A DNA stretch of 39,720 nt from Acidimicrobiia bacterium (GTDB lineage Bacteria; Actinomycetota; Acidimicrobiia; Spongiisociales; UBA5794): NCBI GenBank assembly GCA_030066715.1, contig JASJBC010000019.1, positions 1 to 39,720 of the forward strand. Reading direction: 5' to 3'. The notes under the pieces are model-generated. The model was not told where the DNA came from and searched no databases. It was given only the letters and a program-made list of their open reading frames with translations. Position numbers and translations under genes: made by a program. Of this stretch, positions 24,771 through 32,455 are shown piece by piece (position 1 is the first letter of the stretch; each line of letters opens with the position of its first letter).

Positions 24771-25607
24771 CTAGATACCAGGAGTACCTGTCCCAGCGCC
24801 TAGGCCATATCCCCCCCGGATGAAGGAGACGGTCTCGGCCCGGGTGTCGGCATCGCGCAGAATCCCCTTGTGCCCGGTGCCCGGCACCGCAATGAGCTTG
24901 GTTGCGGCACGGCGCTCGGTGTACTCGACTGCATCTGCGTAAGGCGTTCGGTCATCCTCAGGATCGTGGAGCACGAGGATGTCGGCGCCGGGAACATCAC
25001 CGTTGCCCGACAGAACGGACATCAGTTGGGGGCCGGCAAAGGCCTCGAAGCGCTCCCGGAAGATACGGTAGGCCTTGTCGCTCAATCCGACGTGCTCGCC
25101 GAAGGCATCCAGGAACCACTCCCCCTTGACCGCAGGGGCAACCAGCACGACCCGCTCGGGGCCACCATGCTGGAAGGCGGCGAACGTCACCACGGCGCCA
25201 AACGAGTGAGCTACTACTGCTCGGGGCGGGCCGAACCTGCCCGCAGCGGCATCGACCGTCGCAGCCATCCGAAACACATCCGTGTATGAACTCTTGTCCG
25301 ATCCGTGCCCGGGAAGATCGGGGACCACCGCACGGTATCCGGCGTCGGCGACGGCCCCGGCCAGCGGCGCCATGTCGGTGGACGCTCCGCCCCAGCCGTG
25401 GAGGAGAAGCACCGGCTCACCTTCACCGAGGGTGAATCCATCCATTTGGTGACCGAAGACCTCGAGCGTGAACTCCTCTGCTGCCTCGGGATAGCGGGTG
25501 TTGCGGCGACCGTGGGGGTGGAACCACAGATACCAGGCAAGCCGGGCGCCCAGTCGGCCGGAGAGCCGACTCAGCACAGATACCAAGCGCGGGATTACTT
25601 CCTTCAC
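24771..25607 (-). CDS. alpha/beta-hydrolase
   Basis: A 278-residue enzyme with the full triad. The oxyanion-hole motif is LLLHGWGGAST, the nucleophile elbow VVAHSFGAV, the acid Asp lies in LVLHDPEDDRTPY and the His in VPGTGHKGIL. It would hydrolyse an ester or similar bond in the cytoplasm. I prefer the GTG at 25607 because it gives a normal N-terminus and leaves the 25625-25671 inverted repeat outside the gene. The track start (TTG at 25670) would place that operator inside coding sequence. It is divergent from an HxlR regulator, its probable controller. Confidence 0.85.
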   Translation of the reverse strand: MKEVIPRLVSVLSRLSGRLGARLAWYLWFHPHGRRNTRYPEAAEEFTLEVFGHQMDGFTLGEGEPVLLLHGWGGASTDMAPLAGAVADAGYRAVVPDLPGHGSDKSSYTDVFRMAATVDAAAGRFGPPRAVVAHSFGAVVTFAAFQHGGPERVVLVAPAVKGEWFLDAFGEHVGLSDKAYRIFRERFEAFAGPQLMSVLSGNGDVPGADILVLHDPEDDRTPYADAVEYTERRAATKLIAVPGTGHKGILRDADTRAETVSFIRGGYGLGAGTGTPGI

Positions 25608-25624
25608 GATCCTCTTCCCCGTCA

Positions 25625-25671
25625 GTTGCGTAACAAAACCGACCTTACCGAAGTTAGTTGCTTTACGCAAC
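25625..25671. promoter_or_regulatory. candidate HxlR operator (inverted repeat in divergent promoter)
   Basis: GTTGCGTAA (25625-25633) and TTACGCAAC (25663-25671) are perfect 9-bp inverted arms separated by 29 bp, between the hydrolase and HxlR genes. The right arm overlaps a TTGCTT - 17 bp - TATGGT promoter (25658-25686) that would give a leaderless hxlR message. Confidence 0.6.
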
Positions 25672-25692
25672 CCACTTCTCTATGGTTGCCGT

Positions 25693-26172
25693 ATGCCGGC
25701 CAAGAAGTCGCTCGACCATCTGGACTGTGTCGTCGCAGGAACGATCGATCTCGTCGGGGATCGCTGGACTCTGCTCATCATGCGCGACGTCTTTTTCGGC
25801 GTGCGCCGCTTCGACGATTTCCAGAATGACCTGCAGATATCGCGCAACATCCTGAGTGATCGGCTCCAGCGGCTAGTCGAGAACGGGATCCTCCGCACCG
25901 TCCCCTATCAGGACAACCCGCCGCGGCACGAGTACCGACTGACGGACAAGGGCCGCGATCTGCTCGACGTCCTCCTGGCCGTGTGGCGGTTCGGAGACAA
26001 GTGGGAGCACTCCGATACCGAGCGGGTCCTCATCCACGAGGACTGCGGAGCCGCCACCCACATGGTTCCGGCGTGTGCCGAATGTGGCGGTGAGCTCACC
26101 CGCCACAACCTTCGGGTCGAGCCGCAACTCGATGTTGTCATCGCCCGACGCGCCGCAGAGGCGGTCCGTTAG
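25693..26172 (+). CDS. HxlR-family (DUF24) transcriptional regulator
   Basis: A 159-residue winged-helix regulator. CVVAGTIDLVGDRWTLLIMR is the HxlR hallmark, with the conserved Cys near residue 12. VRRFDDFQNDLQISRNILSD is the recognition region and YRLTDKGRDLLDVLLAVWRFGD the wing and dimer helix. The C-terminal part adds CAECGGEL, a possible zinc or redox pair. Several HxlR members (HypR, QorR, YodB) sense oxidants or quinones through the N-terminal Cys. The ATG at 25693 has no ribosome site; TATGGT ends 7 nt upstream. The downstream AhpD-like gene fits a redox-stress role. Confidence 0.9.
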   Translation: MPAKKSLDHLDCVVAGTIDLVGDRWTLLIMRDVFFGVRRFDDFQNDLQISRNILSDRLQRLVENGILRTVPYQDNPPRHEYRLTDKGRDLLDVLLAVWRFGDKWEHSDTERVLIHEDCGAATHMVPACAECGGELTRHNLRVEPQLDVVIARRAAEAVR

Positions 26173-26181
26173 TCTCCCGCC

Positions 26182-26754
26182 ATGCCCTACATCGAGCAGG
26201 TTCCGCCAGAGGACGCCACCGGCCAAACCAAACGCGAGTACGAATCGGCCATACGCCGCGCCGGACGAATCTGGAACATCGTCGCCATCCAGAGCCAGAA
26301 CGGAGCGATCATGCGCGACTCGATGCGCATGTATGCATCCACGATGTTCGCCGAATCGCCGCTGAGCCGGGTGCAGCGGGAGATGATCGCGGTCGTCACC
26401 TCTCAGGCCAACGACTGCCACTACTGAATCCGGGCTCACCTGCACGATCTCCGGTCGGAGGTCGCCGACACAGAAGAAGCGCAGACCATGGTGGATCGAT
26501 TCGCCGCCGACTGGCGGACCGCCGGTCTCGATGCGGCCACAACCGCCCTGCTCGAGTACACCGAGAAGCTCACCCGCACCCCGCAGCTTTGCGATGAAGC
26601 CGATGTCGAGCGGCTTCGCACCGCCGGCTGGGACGATCGCGCCATCCACGACGCCACCCAGGTGTGCGCCTACTTCAACTACATCAACCGAATTGCCGAC
26701 GGTCTCGGGGTCGAGCCTGAGGACTGGATAGACGAACTCGGATACCCCGACTGA
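26182..26754 (+). CDS. AhpD-like peroxidase-related selenoprotein (in-frame TGA as selenocysteine 82)
   Basis: A 190-residue AhpD/carboxymuconolactone-decarboxylase-fold protein, listed in the track as two ORFs (26182-26427 and 26488-26754). The family motif E-x11-C-x2-C-x3-H is exact except that the second Cys is TGA: E67, C79, TGA at codon 82 (26425-26427), H86. The frame then continues in full family register (ALLEYTEKLTRTPQ, CAYFNYINRIADGLGVEPED) to a TGA at 26752. A hairpin with GG-starting loop lies at 26446-26463. The protein would use a Cys-Sec pair to reduce peroxides or disulfides. TAGTCT ends 7 nt before the ATG (leaderless). A sequencing error or nonsense mutation at exactly this codon is the alternative. 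Confidence 0.85.
26446..26463 (+). promoter_or_regulatory. candidate bacterial SECIS element
   Basis: GATCTCC pairs with GGAGGTC (one G-T pair) to give a 7-bp stem with loop GGTC. The loop begins 25 nt after the TGA and starts with GG. Both fit the published bacterial SECIS model (loop 16-37 nt from UGA, G-rich first loop positions). Confidence 0.65.
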
Positions 26755-26766
26755 TCAGAGGTCGGT

Positions 26767-27669
26767 TCACACCCGGGTTGTCGGGATCTGCTCGCGCTCG
26801 GCGCGGTCGGTGAGGATGACACCGACCAAGATCAACAAGCCGCCGACGGCGATCCCAAACTGCAGCTTCTCATCGAGAAGGACAATGCCGGCGAATAGGG
26901 CAATGAGCGGGACTATGTACCCGACCAGCGATGCCTTCGTCGCCGAGACCTGCTGCAGCAGCCAGAAGAAGAGCAGGAACGGGACCACGCTGCCGACGAC
27001 CGTCATGTAGAGAATCAAGAACCATCCCCACGTCGAGATCTGGCCGGGGACACCCTCGAATACCAACATCGTTGCGCCGATCACAACGATGCCAATGACG
27101 AACTGCATGAACGTCAGCTCCATGGCATCAAAATCGTCCGCCCGGCTCTTGGCGTACACCCCGGCGTAGGAGATCGAGACGACCGACGCCACCGAAAGGG
27201 CGGCTGCGATCAGCGGTCGCCCACCTTCCTCCAGGCCGCTGTCACCGCTCACGAGCAGCAACGCCACACCCAGGAAGGCAACGGACAGCCCGGCGACCTT
27301 GGCGAGATGCAATGGCTCATCCGGCAGCATGAAGTGTGCAACGATTGCCGTGCCGAGCGGGATCAATGCTGCGAACAGGCCGACGAATCCCGCCGATGCG
27401 TTCTGGTACGCAAGCGTGAACAGAATGAACGGCACCGACAGCTGGAAGACGCCTTGCACGAGGCCCGTGGACCATGTCGCCCACGTCGCCGGAGCGTGCC
27501 TCCCGCGCAACCGCAGCAACGCCCAGAGAATCAGCGCGGCCAGTACGGCTCGAATGGCCACCATCGCCACCGGCGGCACCCCATCATTCAGTGCGGCGCG
27601 GGTGGCCACGCCGTTGGTTCCCCATGACAAGGAGGCGAGGATGATGGCACCCCAGATCCGAACGAGCAT
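26767..27669 (-). CDS. EamA/DMT-superfamily transporter
   Basis: A 300-residue membrane protein with ten helices in two EamA repeats. The first begins with ILASLSWGTNGVATRAAL and the second with IAAALSVASVVSISYAGVYA. YIVPLIALFAGIVLLDEKLQ near the end is the classic DMT signature. It probably exports a metabolite such as an amino acid. The ATG at 27669 has no ribosome site, but TAGGCT (27681-27676) ends 7 nt upstream. It is 12 nt from the convergent selenoprotein gene and 22 nt after the Rieske-glutamate-synthase gene. Confidence 0.92.
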   Translation of the reverse strand: MLVRIWGAIILASLSWGTNGVATRAALNDGVPPVAMVAIRAVLAALILWALLRLRGRHAPATWATWSTGLVQGVFQLSVPFILFTLAYQNASAGFVGLFAALIPLGTAIVAHFMLPDEPLHLAKVAGLSVAFLGVALLLVSGDSGLEEGGRPLIAAALSVASVVSISYAGVYAKSRADDFDAMELTFMQFVIGIVVIGATMLVFEGVPGQISTWGWFLILYMTVVGSVVPFLLFFWLLQQVSATKASLVGYIVPLIALFAGIVLLDEKLQFGIAVGGLLILVGVILTDRAEREQIPTTRV

Positions 27670-27691
27670 CGGACCAGCCTACGCCATCCCG

Positions 27692-29302
27692 CTACCCGCC
27701 AACTCCTCCGTAGCGAACCCCGGCGAGGTCGGCGATGTCTCTCTTGAACGTCGTCAGGTCATCCACGGCGAAGTCCGCAAGGGAGCGGTGGCCGAGCGCC
27801 CGGGCGAGCACTTTCATCAGATCCACCGAAGCCCGGAAGAACCGGTCGAGGCGAACCGCAGCGTCCTCAATGACGAGGCGCGCCCGCAGGTGGTCCTGCT
27901 GGGTGGCGATTCCGACAGGGCAGTTGTTCGTGTTGCACGCCCGCATCCCAAGACATCCGATCGCCTGGATCGCCGAGTTGGAAACAGCAATCCCGTCGGC
28001 CCCGAGAGCAAGCGCTTTGACGAAGTCGGCAGGTGTACGCAGACCTCCCGTGATGAAGAGGGTCACCGATCCCTTGCCCGACCGATCGAGGTGACGGCGG
28101 GCCCGAGCCAACGCTGGGATGGTCGGTACCGAGATGTTGTCACGGAACAGCGTCGGAGCCGCACCGGTACCGCCTCCTCTGCCATCGAGGATCACGTAAT
28201 CGACACCGACGGTGAATGCGGCATCCAGATCCTCCTCGATTCGTTGGGCGGAGAGCTTGTAGCCAATCGGGATTCCTCCCGTCCGCTCCCGAACCTCGGT
28301 GGCAAACTCGGCGATCTCGGCAGGCGACGTCCACTCCGGGAACCGCGCCGGCGAGACCGCAGCTTCGCCTTCCGCAAGTCCCCTGGTCTCCGCGATCAGA
28401 CCGGTCACCTTGGTCCCGGGAAGGTGACCGCCGGTTCCGGTCTTCGCCCCCTGCCCACCTTTGAAGTGGAAGGCCTGGACCCCGGACAGCTTGTCCCAAT
28501 CGAACCCAAAACGTGCGGAGGCGAGTTCGTAGAAGTAGCGGCTGTTGGCCGCCTGCTCGTCGGCGAGCATGCCTCCCTCGCCGGAGCAGATGCCGGTTCC
28601 GGCGAGCTCGGCTCCACGGGCCAGCGCCACTTTGGCTTCGTAGGAGAGTGCCCCGAACGACATGTCGGAGACGATGATCGGAATGTCGAGATGCAGCGGG
28701 CGCGCTGCATCTGGTCCAACGATCAGGTCGGTGGCAACGTCCTCGTCGTCGAGAAGCGGAGGACGAGCCAGCTGTGCGGTGAGCAACTGGATGTCATCCC
28801 AGCTCGGCAGCTGACTGCGCGGGACTCCCATCGCATCGAGCGGCCCATGATGGCCGAGATTGTCCAACCCGGCGGAGGCCAGCTCGCGAATCAGGCGAAC
28901 GTGCGGTTCGTCGGGCGTGCCGTGATGATCCTGATATGCGCCCTGGTATGCGGTCCGATCCCAGGGCTGCGGATGCTCGCTTTCGAACTGGGCAACCTCG
29001 TCTGCGTTGACGTACACGCCGCCGTCCTCTACCCAGGCAGTGAATTTCTCGAGCACCTCATCGTTCTTGTAGGCGGAGACTCCGGTGCGGAAGCGGTAGT
29101 CCCAGCCGTGGAGCCCGCACACCAGGTCTTCGCCGCGAATGCTGCCGTCCTCGAGGAGGGCGCCGCGATGGAGGCAACGCCCGTAGAGGACGGACACCTC
29201 ATCGTCGTAGCGGATGATGACGAGATCGGTATTGCCGACAAGAGCACCTGAAGGCCGACGGTCGGCGAGGTCGGCCCATTCGGCGATACGCAGCGGAGTC
29301 AT
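27692..29302 (-). CDS. fusion of Rieske [2Fe-2S] domain with FMN-binding glutamate-synthase-like domain
   Basis: A 536-residue protein. Residues 1-105 form a Rieske domain with cluster ligands in GRCLHRG and VCGLHGWDY. Residues 150-536 form the FMN-binding central domain of glutamate synthase (GltB/archaeal GltS type), with PIIVSDMSFGALSYEAK, FHFKGGQGAKTGTGGHLPG and the [3Fe-4S] Cys motif CLGMRACNTNNCP. There is no glutaminase domain. The Rieske domain may deliver electrons in place of GltD. I use the ATG at 29302; a TTG at 29308 would add two residues. The exact reaction is unknown. Confidence 0.88.
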   Translation of the reverse strand: MTPLRIAEWADLADRRPSGALVGNTDLVIIRYDDEVSVLYGRCLHRGALLEDGSIRGEDLVCGLHGWDYRFRTGVSAYKNDEVLEKFTAWVEDGGVYVNADEVAQFESEHPQPWDRTAYQGAYQDHHGTPDEPHVRLIRELASAGLDNLGHHGPLDAMGVPRSQLPSWDDIQLLTAQLARPPLLDDEDVATDLIVGPDAARPLHLDIPIIVSDMSFGALSYEAKVALARGAELAGTGICSGEGGMLADEQAANSRYFYELASARFGFDWDKLSGVQAFHFKGGQGAKTGTGGHLPGTKVTGLIAETRGLAEGEAAVSPARFPEWTSPAEIAEFATEVRERTGGIPIGYKLSAQRIEEDLDAAFTVGVDYVILDGRGGGTGAAPTLFRDNISVPTIPALARARRHLDRSGKGSVTLFITGGLRTPADFVKALALGADGIAVSNSAIQAIGCLGMRACNTNNCPVGIATQQDHLRARLVIEDAAVRLDRFFRASVDLMKVLARALGHRSLADFAVDDLTTFKRDIADLAGVRYGGVGG

Positions 29303-29342
29303 GCGCAAGATTCTGGCAGACAGAGCCGGCCGCAGACGGCGG

Positions 29343-29456
29343 TCAGGCGACGAAACCCGCGTTCACCTCGACGGCCTCGACCGCGGGCCACCAGTACATG
29401 GCCTTAGGGCGCGGCCAGTAGTTGACACCGAGGATGAAGCGGTCACCCGGGTTCAC
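29343..29456 (-). pseudogene. 5' stub of a second glycoside hydrolase, truncated after about 20 matching residues
   Basis: The GTG at 29456 overlaps the beta-glucosidase stop (GTGA). The first residues, NPGDRFILGVNYWPRPKAMYWW, cut here as FILGVNYWPR and KAMYWW, look like the start of cellulase/mannanase-type family glycosidases. Similarity is then lost and the frame ends at TGA after 37 codons. The rest of the enzyme is absent, and the Rieske fusion gene begins 40 nt further on. It is best read as the remains of a deletion that removed a glycosidase gene of the same operon. Confidence 0.5.
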
Positions 29457-30826
29457 GATCGCTGGCCGGCGATGAAGTCGCGATACCAGTAGCCGCTGGC
29501 CTTGATGGTTCGCTGCATGGTCTCCAGATCGACCCTGACCAAGCCAAATCGCATTTGATAGCCGTGCGCCCACTCGAAGTTGTCTAGCAGCGACCAAACG
29601 AAGTAGCCGCGCACGTCGGCCCCTGCGGCCATTGCGTCGCCGAGAGCGGCGAGGTGCCCTTCCAGATAGGCGATCCGCTTCGGGTCGGCAACGGATCCGT
29701 CGGCGGCAACGACATCGGGGTATGCGGCACCGTTCTCACATACGTAGAGGGGCAGCCCCGGGTGCTGTTCGGCCACGCGGAGCAGCGTCCATTTCAGGCC
29801 GGCGGGCTCGACGCCCCAGCCCATGTCCGTCAGTTCACCGGGAGGAGGGTCCATGACCGAGCCGTCGCTGCCCGGCCAGGCGGCCATTGCGGGCGCCCCG
29901 GCGACGTAGCGCACGAGGTTGACGTTGTAGTAGTTGACGCCCAAGTAGTCGATGTCCTCGCGGACCTCCGCCAGTTCCGTTGCGTCGATCCGGTCGCCGA
30001 CGCCAAACCTGTCGTGGTAGTCGAGGATCAGTTGCGGGTAGCGGCCGGCGAGCACAGCCTCGAGAAACAGCTGGTTGTGCACCGCATCGATTGCGTTCGC
30101 CGCCGCGACGTCCTCGGGTTCGTTCGTGGCCGGCCACGCCGGTATCAGGTTCAAGACGATCCCGAGCTGGTCGTCGGGCCGACGGTTGGTCTCCCGCATC
30201 GCCCGGATCGCCCGGTGATGGCCCAGCATCAAATGGTGGGCGGCGACGTAGCTGGACGCCGGGTCGGTGATGCCGGGGGCATGGCTGCCCTCGCTGTGGC
30301 CGAGGAAGGCGGAGCACCAGGGCTCATTGAGGGTCGACCAGATCGAGATCAGGTCTCCCAGTTGCTCTTTGGCCACGGCCGCATACTCGGCGAACCAGTC
30401 GGGCGAGTGGGGACTCAGCCACCCACCCTCGTCCTGAAGCGCCTGCGGGAGGTCCCAGTGATAGAGAGTCGCCACCGGTGTGATGCCGGCCGCCCGGAGT
30501 CGTTCCCCCAGCTGCCGGTAGAAGGCGACCCCGTCCTGATTGATGGCGCCGCGTCCATCGGGGAGCAGGCGGGACCAGGCGATGCTGAATCGGTAGGCGT
30601 TGAGCCCGAGTTGCTCCATCAGTGCGACGTCCTCGCGGAGCCGGTGGAAGTGATCAACCGCAACATCGCCCGTATCGCCGTTGTAGGTCTTTCCCGGCGT
30701 GTGGCTGAAGGTGTCCCATATGCTCGGGCCGCGCCCGCCTGCGGTCACCGCTCCCTCGATCTGATACGAGGAAGTTGCGGTACCCCAGAGAAAACCCTCG
30801 GGGAAGGTAGGCACCGGGTTGGTCAT
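29453..30826 (-). CDS. GH1 beta-glucosidase
   Basis: A 457-residue GH1 enzyme of normal length. FPEGFLWGTATSSYQIEGA is the N-terminal GH1 signature, E168 in STLNEPW is the acid/base and E364 in YVCENGAAY the nucleophile. SLLDNFEWAHGYQMRFGL closes the active site. It hydrolyses beta-glucosides such as cellobiose; no signal peptide is present, so it works in the cytoplasm. I take the ATG at 30826, preceded by AAAGGA. The 194-residue extension in the track is the antisense of the holin-like gene and is rejected. No sugar transporter is adjacent. Confidence 0.95.
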   Translation of the reverse strand: MTNPVPTFPEGFLWGTATSSYQIEGAVTAGGRGPSIWDTFSHTPGKTYNGDTGDVAVDHFHRLREDVALMEQLGLNAYRFSIAWSRLLPDGRGAINQDGVAFYRQLGERLRAAGITPVATLYHWDLPQALQDEGGWLSPHSPDWFAEYAAVAKEQLGDLISIWSTLNEPWCSAFLGHSEGSHAPGITDPASSYVAAHHLMLGHHRAIRAMRETNRRPDDQLGIVLNLIPAWPATNEPEDVAAANAIDAVHNQLFLEAVLAGRYPQLILDYHDRFGVGDRIDATELAEVREDIDYLGVNYYNVNLVRYVAGAPAMAAWPGSDGSVMDPPPGELTDMGWGVEPAGLKWTLLRVAEQHPGLPLYVCENGAAYPDVVAADGSVADPKRIAYLEGHLAALGDAMAAGADVRGYFVWSLLDNFEWAHGYQMRFGLVRVDLETMQRTIKASGYWYRDFIAGQRS

Positions 30827-30881
30827 TGGGGTATTCCTTTCGCTCCTGGTGGCTGTCTCTGCACGCCGCTCGTCCAAGCTA

Positions 30882-30899
30882 GTCGGTGCTCCCACCGAC
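30882..30899. promoter_or_regulatory. inverted repeat in the divergent beta-glucosidase/holin-like region
   Basis: GTCGGTG-CTCC-CACCGAC is a perfect 7-bp inverted repeat, 56 nt upstream of the beta-glucosidase ATG. It lies just before the TAGTCT -10 (30908-30913) of the plus-strand gene and is a plausible operator. Confidence 0.45.
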
Positions 30900-30919
30900 C
30901 GATGTTCTAGTCTGTGGTC

Positions 30920-31264
30920 ATGCGACTGATCCTGAAGCTCCTCATCAACGCCGCGGCCCTGTGGGTGGCCGGAGAAGTGATCAGCGGGATCGACCTGGAA
31001 GGCGACTTCTGGACGATCCTGCTCGTGGCGCTGATCTTTGGCCTGGTCAACACCTTCATCAAGCCGGTCCTCAGGCTGCTGTCCTTCCCGGTGATCATCG
31101 TGACGATCGGGCTGTTCACGCTGGTCATCAACGCAGCAATGCTGGGCCTGACTGCGGCTATATCCAATGCTCTGTCGATCGAGAACTTCTGGTCGGCTCT
31201 GCTCGGGGCGGTGGTCATCTCCATCGTCAGCGCCGTGCTGAGCACCCTCGTCCCGAACGACTAG
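30920..31264 (+). CDS. phage-holin-family-4 (DUF360-like) small membrane protein
   Basis: A 114-residue protein with four hydrophobic helices. RLILKLLINAAALWVAGEVI, LVNTFIKPVLRLLSFPV and VIVTIGLFTLVINAAML are the markers of this widespread family. Despite the name there is no phage context here, and the role in bacteria is unknown, perhaps in membrane organisation. I use the ATG at 30920, since TAGTCT ends 7 nt upstream (leaderless); the track's GTG at 30914 adds two residues. Confidence 0.85.
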   Translation: MRLILKLLINAAALWVAGEVISGIDLEGDFWTILLVALIFGLVNTFIKPVLRLLSFPVIIVTIGLFTLVINAAMLGLTAAISNALSIENFWSALLGAVVISIVSAVLSTLVPND

Positions 31265-31322
31265 CCGAAGCGAGTTTGTGGGCCTCGGGCCGGCGGCGCG
31301 CCTGCGCGCTATGGTCGGCGGC

Positions 31323-31952
31323 ATGAGCACCATCCAACGCCTCACCGACTCGTGCCTCCTCGTCACAACCGACGAGGGCGCCACGATGCTGGACCCGGGT
31401 TTCCACACCTACCAAAGCGATCTCATCGACCTCGACGGGATCGGCGAGGTGAACCGGATCCTGGTTACTCACGAGCACGGCGACCACGTCAACCCCGACT
31501 TCGTCAAGTGGCTCCTGGACCGAGGGACCGATGTGACTGTGTACGCCAACGATGCCGTGGCAGCCGCATTGACCGAGCACAACATCGCCGTCGACACGGG
31601 CATCCCCCAGGGCACGTCCGCAGAGGATGTTCTCCACGAGACAACGCCGATGGGCGATGCCCCGCCGAATCGGGCGTGGACCCTGGACGGCATCCTCACC
31701 CATCCCGGGGACAGCTACGGCCCGACCCGCACGGCACCGGTGCTGGCCCTCGGCCTGCTGACCCCTTGGGGCTCGGCAACTAGAAGTCTCGAGTTCGCCC
31801 GCGACCTCGAGCCCGCCTACGTAGTGCCCGTTCACGACTTCTACCTGAACGACATGGGGCGGCACTGGATCTACTCGGTGGCCAAGCGCATGCTGGGCGA
31901 GGCAGGCATCGAGGTGATGACACTCGACTGGGGCGAGAGCTTCACCCTGTGA
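31323..31952 (+). CDS. metallo-beta-lactamase-fold hydrolase
   Basis: A 209-residue MBL-fold protein. The metal motif HxHxDH is present as THEHGDHVNPD, with the later metal ligands in LTHPGDSYGP and VPVHDFYLND. The fold starts at once with SCLLVTTDEGATMLDPG. It resembles UlaG/beta-lactamase-like hydrolases; the substrate is unknown. I chose the ATG at 31323, which has TATGGT 7 nt upstream. The track's GTG start would add 15 poorly conserved residues. Its stop overlaps the next gene's GTG, so the two are coupled. Confidence 0.85.
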   Translation: MSTIQRLTDSCLLVTTDEGATMLDPGFHTYQSDLIDLDGIGEVNRILVTHEHGDHVNPDFVKWLLDRGTDVTVYANDAVAAALTEHNIAVDTGIPQGTSAEDVLHETTPMGDAPPNRAWTLDGILTHPGDSYGPTRTAPVLALGLLTPWGSATRSLEFARDLEPAYVVPVHDFYLNDMGRHWIYSVAKRMLGEAGIEVMTLDWGESFTL

Positions 31953-32320
31953 ACGAGGGCGAGATCCGTAACATCCTCGACTCGATCGAAACCATCGAGA
32001 TCACCACGATCGGCCGGAGCAGCGGCCGACCACGGCGCATCGAGATCTGGATGTATGCGATCGACGGTCGCTACGTCATCACAGGAACGCCGGGGCCACG
32101 TGACTGGTTCGCCAACCTCCGGGCCAATCCGGAGTTGGTCATCCATCTGCCCGGCGGTGTCGACGTCCCGGCCACGGCTGCCTCAGTGACCGACCGGGAG
32201 CTGCGGAGGCGGGTGTTCACCGACGAGAAGACCTGGTGGTACCGGAGCCAGACGACCGTGAAGGACCTCACCCAGAACAGCCCGATGGTGGAGCTCTCGT
32301 TGCCGGGTTCCACGGGATAG
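31949..32320 (+). CDS. F420-dependent nitroreductase-like (DUF385/Ddn family) protein
   Basis: A 123-residue split-barrel protein. IEITTIGRSSGRPRRIEIWM and GTPGPRDWFANLRANPELVI are hallmarks of the deazaflavin-dependent Ddn family, and the Trp/Tyr-rich segment KTWWYRSQTT follows. It probably uses reduced F420 on an unknown substrate. The GTG start overlaps the MBL stop (GTGA). Confidence 0.88.
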   Translation: MNEGEIRNILDSIETIEITTIGRSSGRPRRIEIWMYAIDGRYVITGTPGPRDWFANLRANPELVIHLPGGVDVPATAASVTDRELRRRVFTDEKTWWYRSQTTVKDLTQNSPMVELSLPGSTG

Positions 32321-32350
32321 GGCCGAGTCCTGTCATAATCGGATCAGCGC

Positions 32351-32370
32351 ACGACGATGACCATCGTTGT
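32351..32370 (+). repeat. short hairpin in the leader of the PKD-SLH gene
   Basis: ACGACGAT and ATCGTTGT pair over 8 bp (one G-T) around GACC, within the 135-bp gap before the PKD-SLH gene. A CATAAT box at 32334-32339 could be the -10, which would put the hairpin in the message leader. Confidence 0.25.
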
Positions 32371-32455
32371 CGCGGGACCGTCATCGGGGCGAAGCGTTCC
32401 CCACTGGTGAGACGGTTCCTCAGGAGCAAGTCGACTCGCCGCTAGAGGGGGCAGA

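Noticed and set aside
26182-26427. Reading the AhpD-like gene as a nonsense-mutated pseudogene split in two
   Set aside because: The stop is TGA at exactly the redox Cys position, the downstream half is uneroded, and a SECIS-like hairpin follows at the right distance. A pseudogene would show other damage.
27299-29251. 650-codon plus-strand ORF
   Set aside because: Antisense of the DMT transporter and Rieske fusion genes; no family pattern.
29343-29345. Second possible Sec codon (TGA ending the glycosidase stub)
   Set aside because: No redox motif around it and no family continuity after it; it is an ordinary stop.
29654-30910. 418-codon plus-strand ORF
   Set aside because: Antisense shadow of the GH1 beta-glucosidase.
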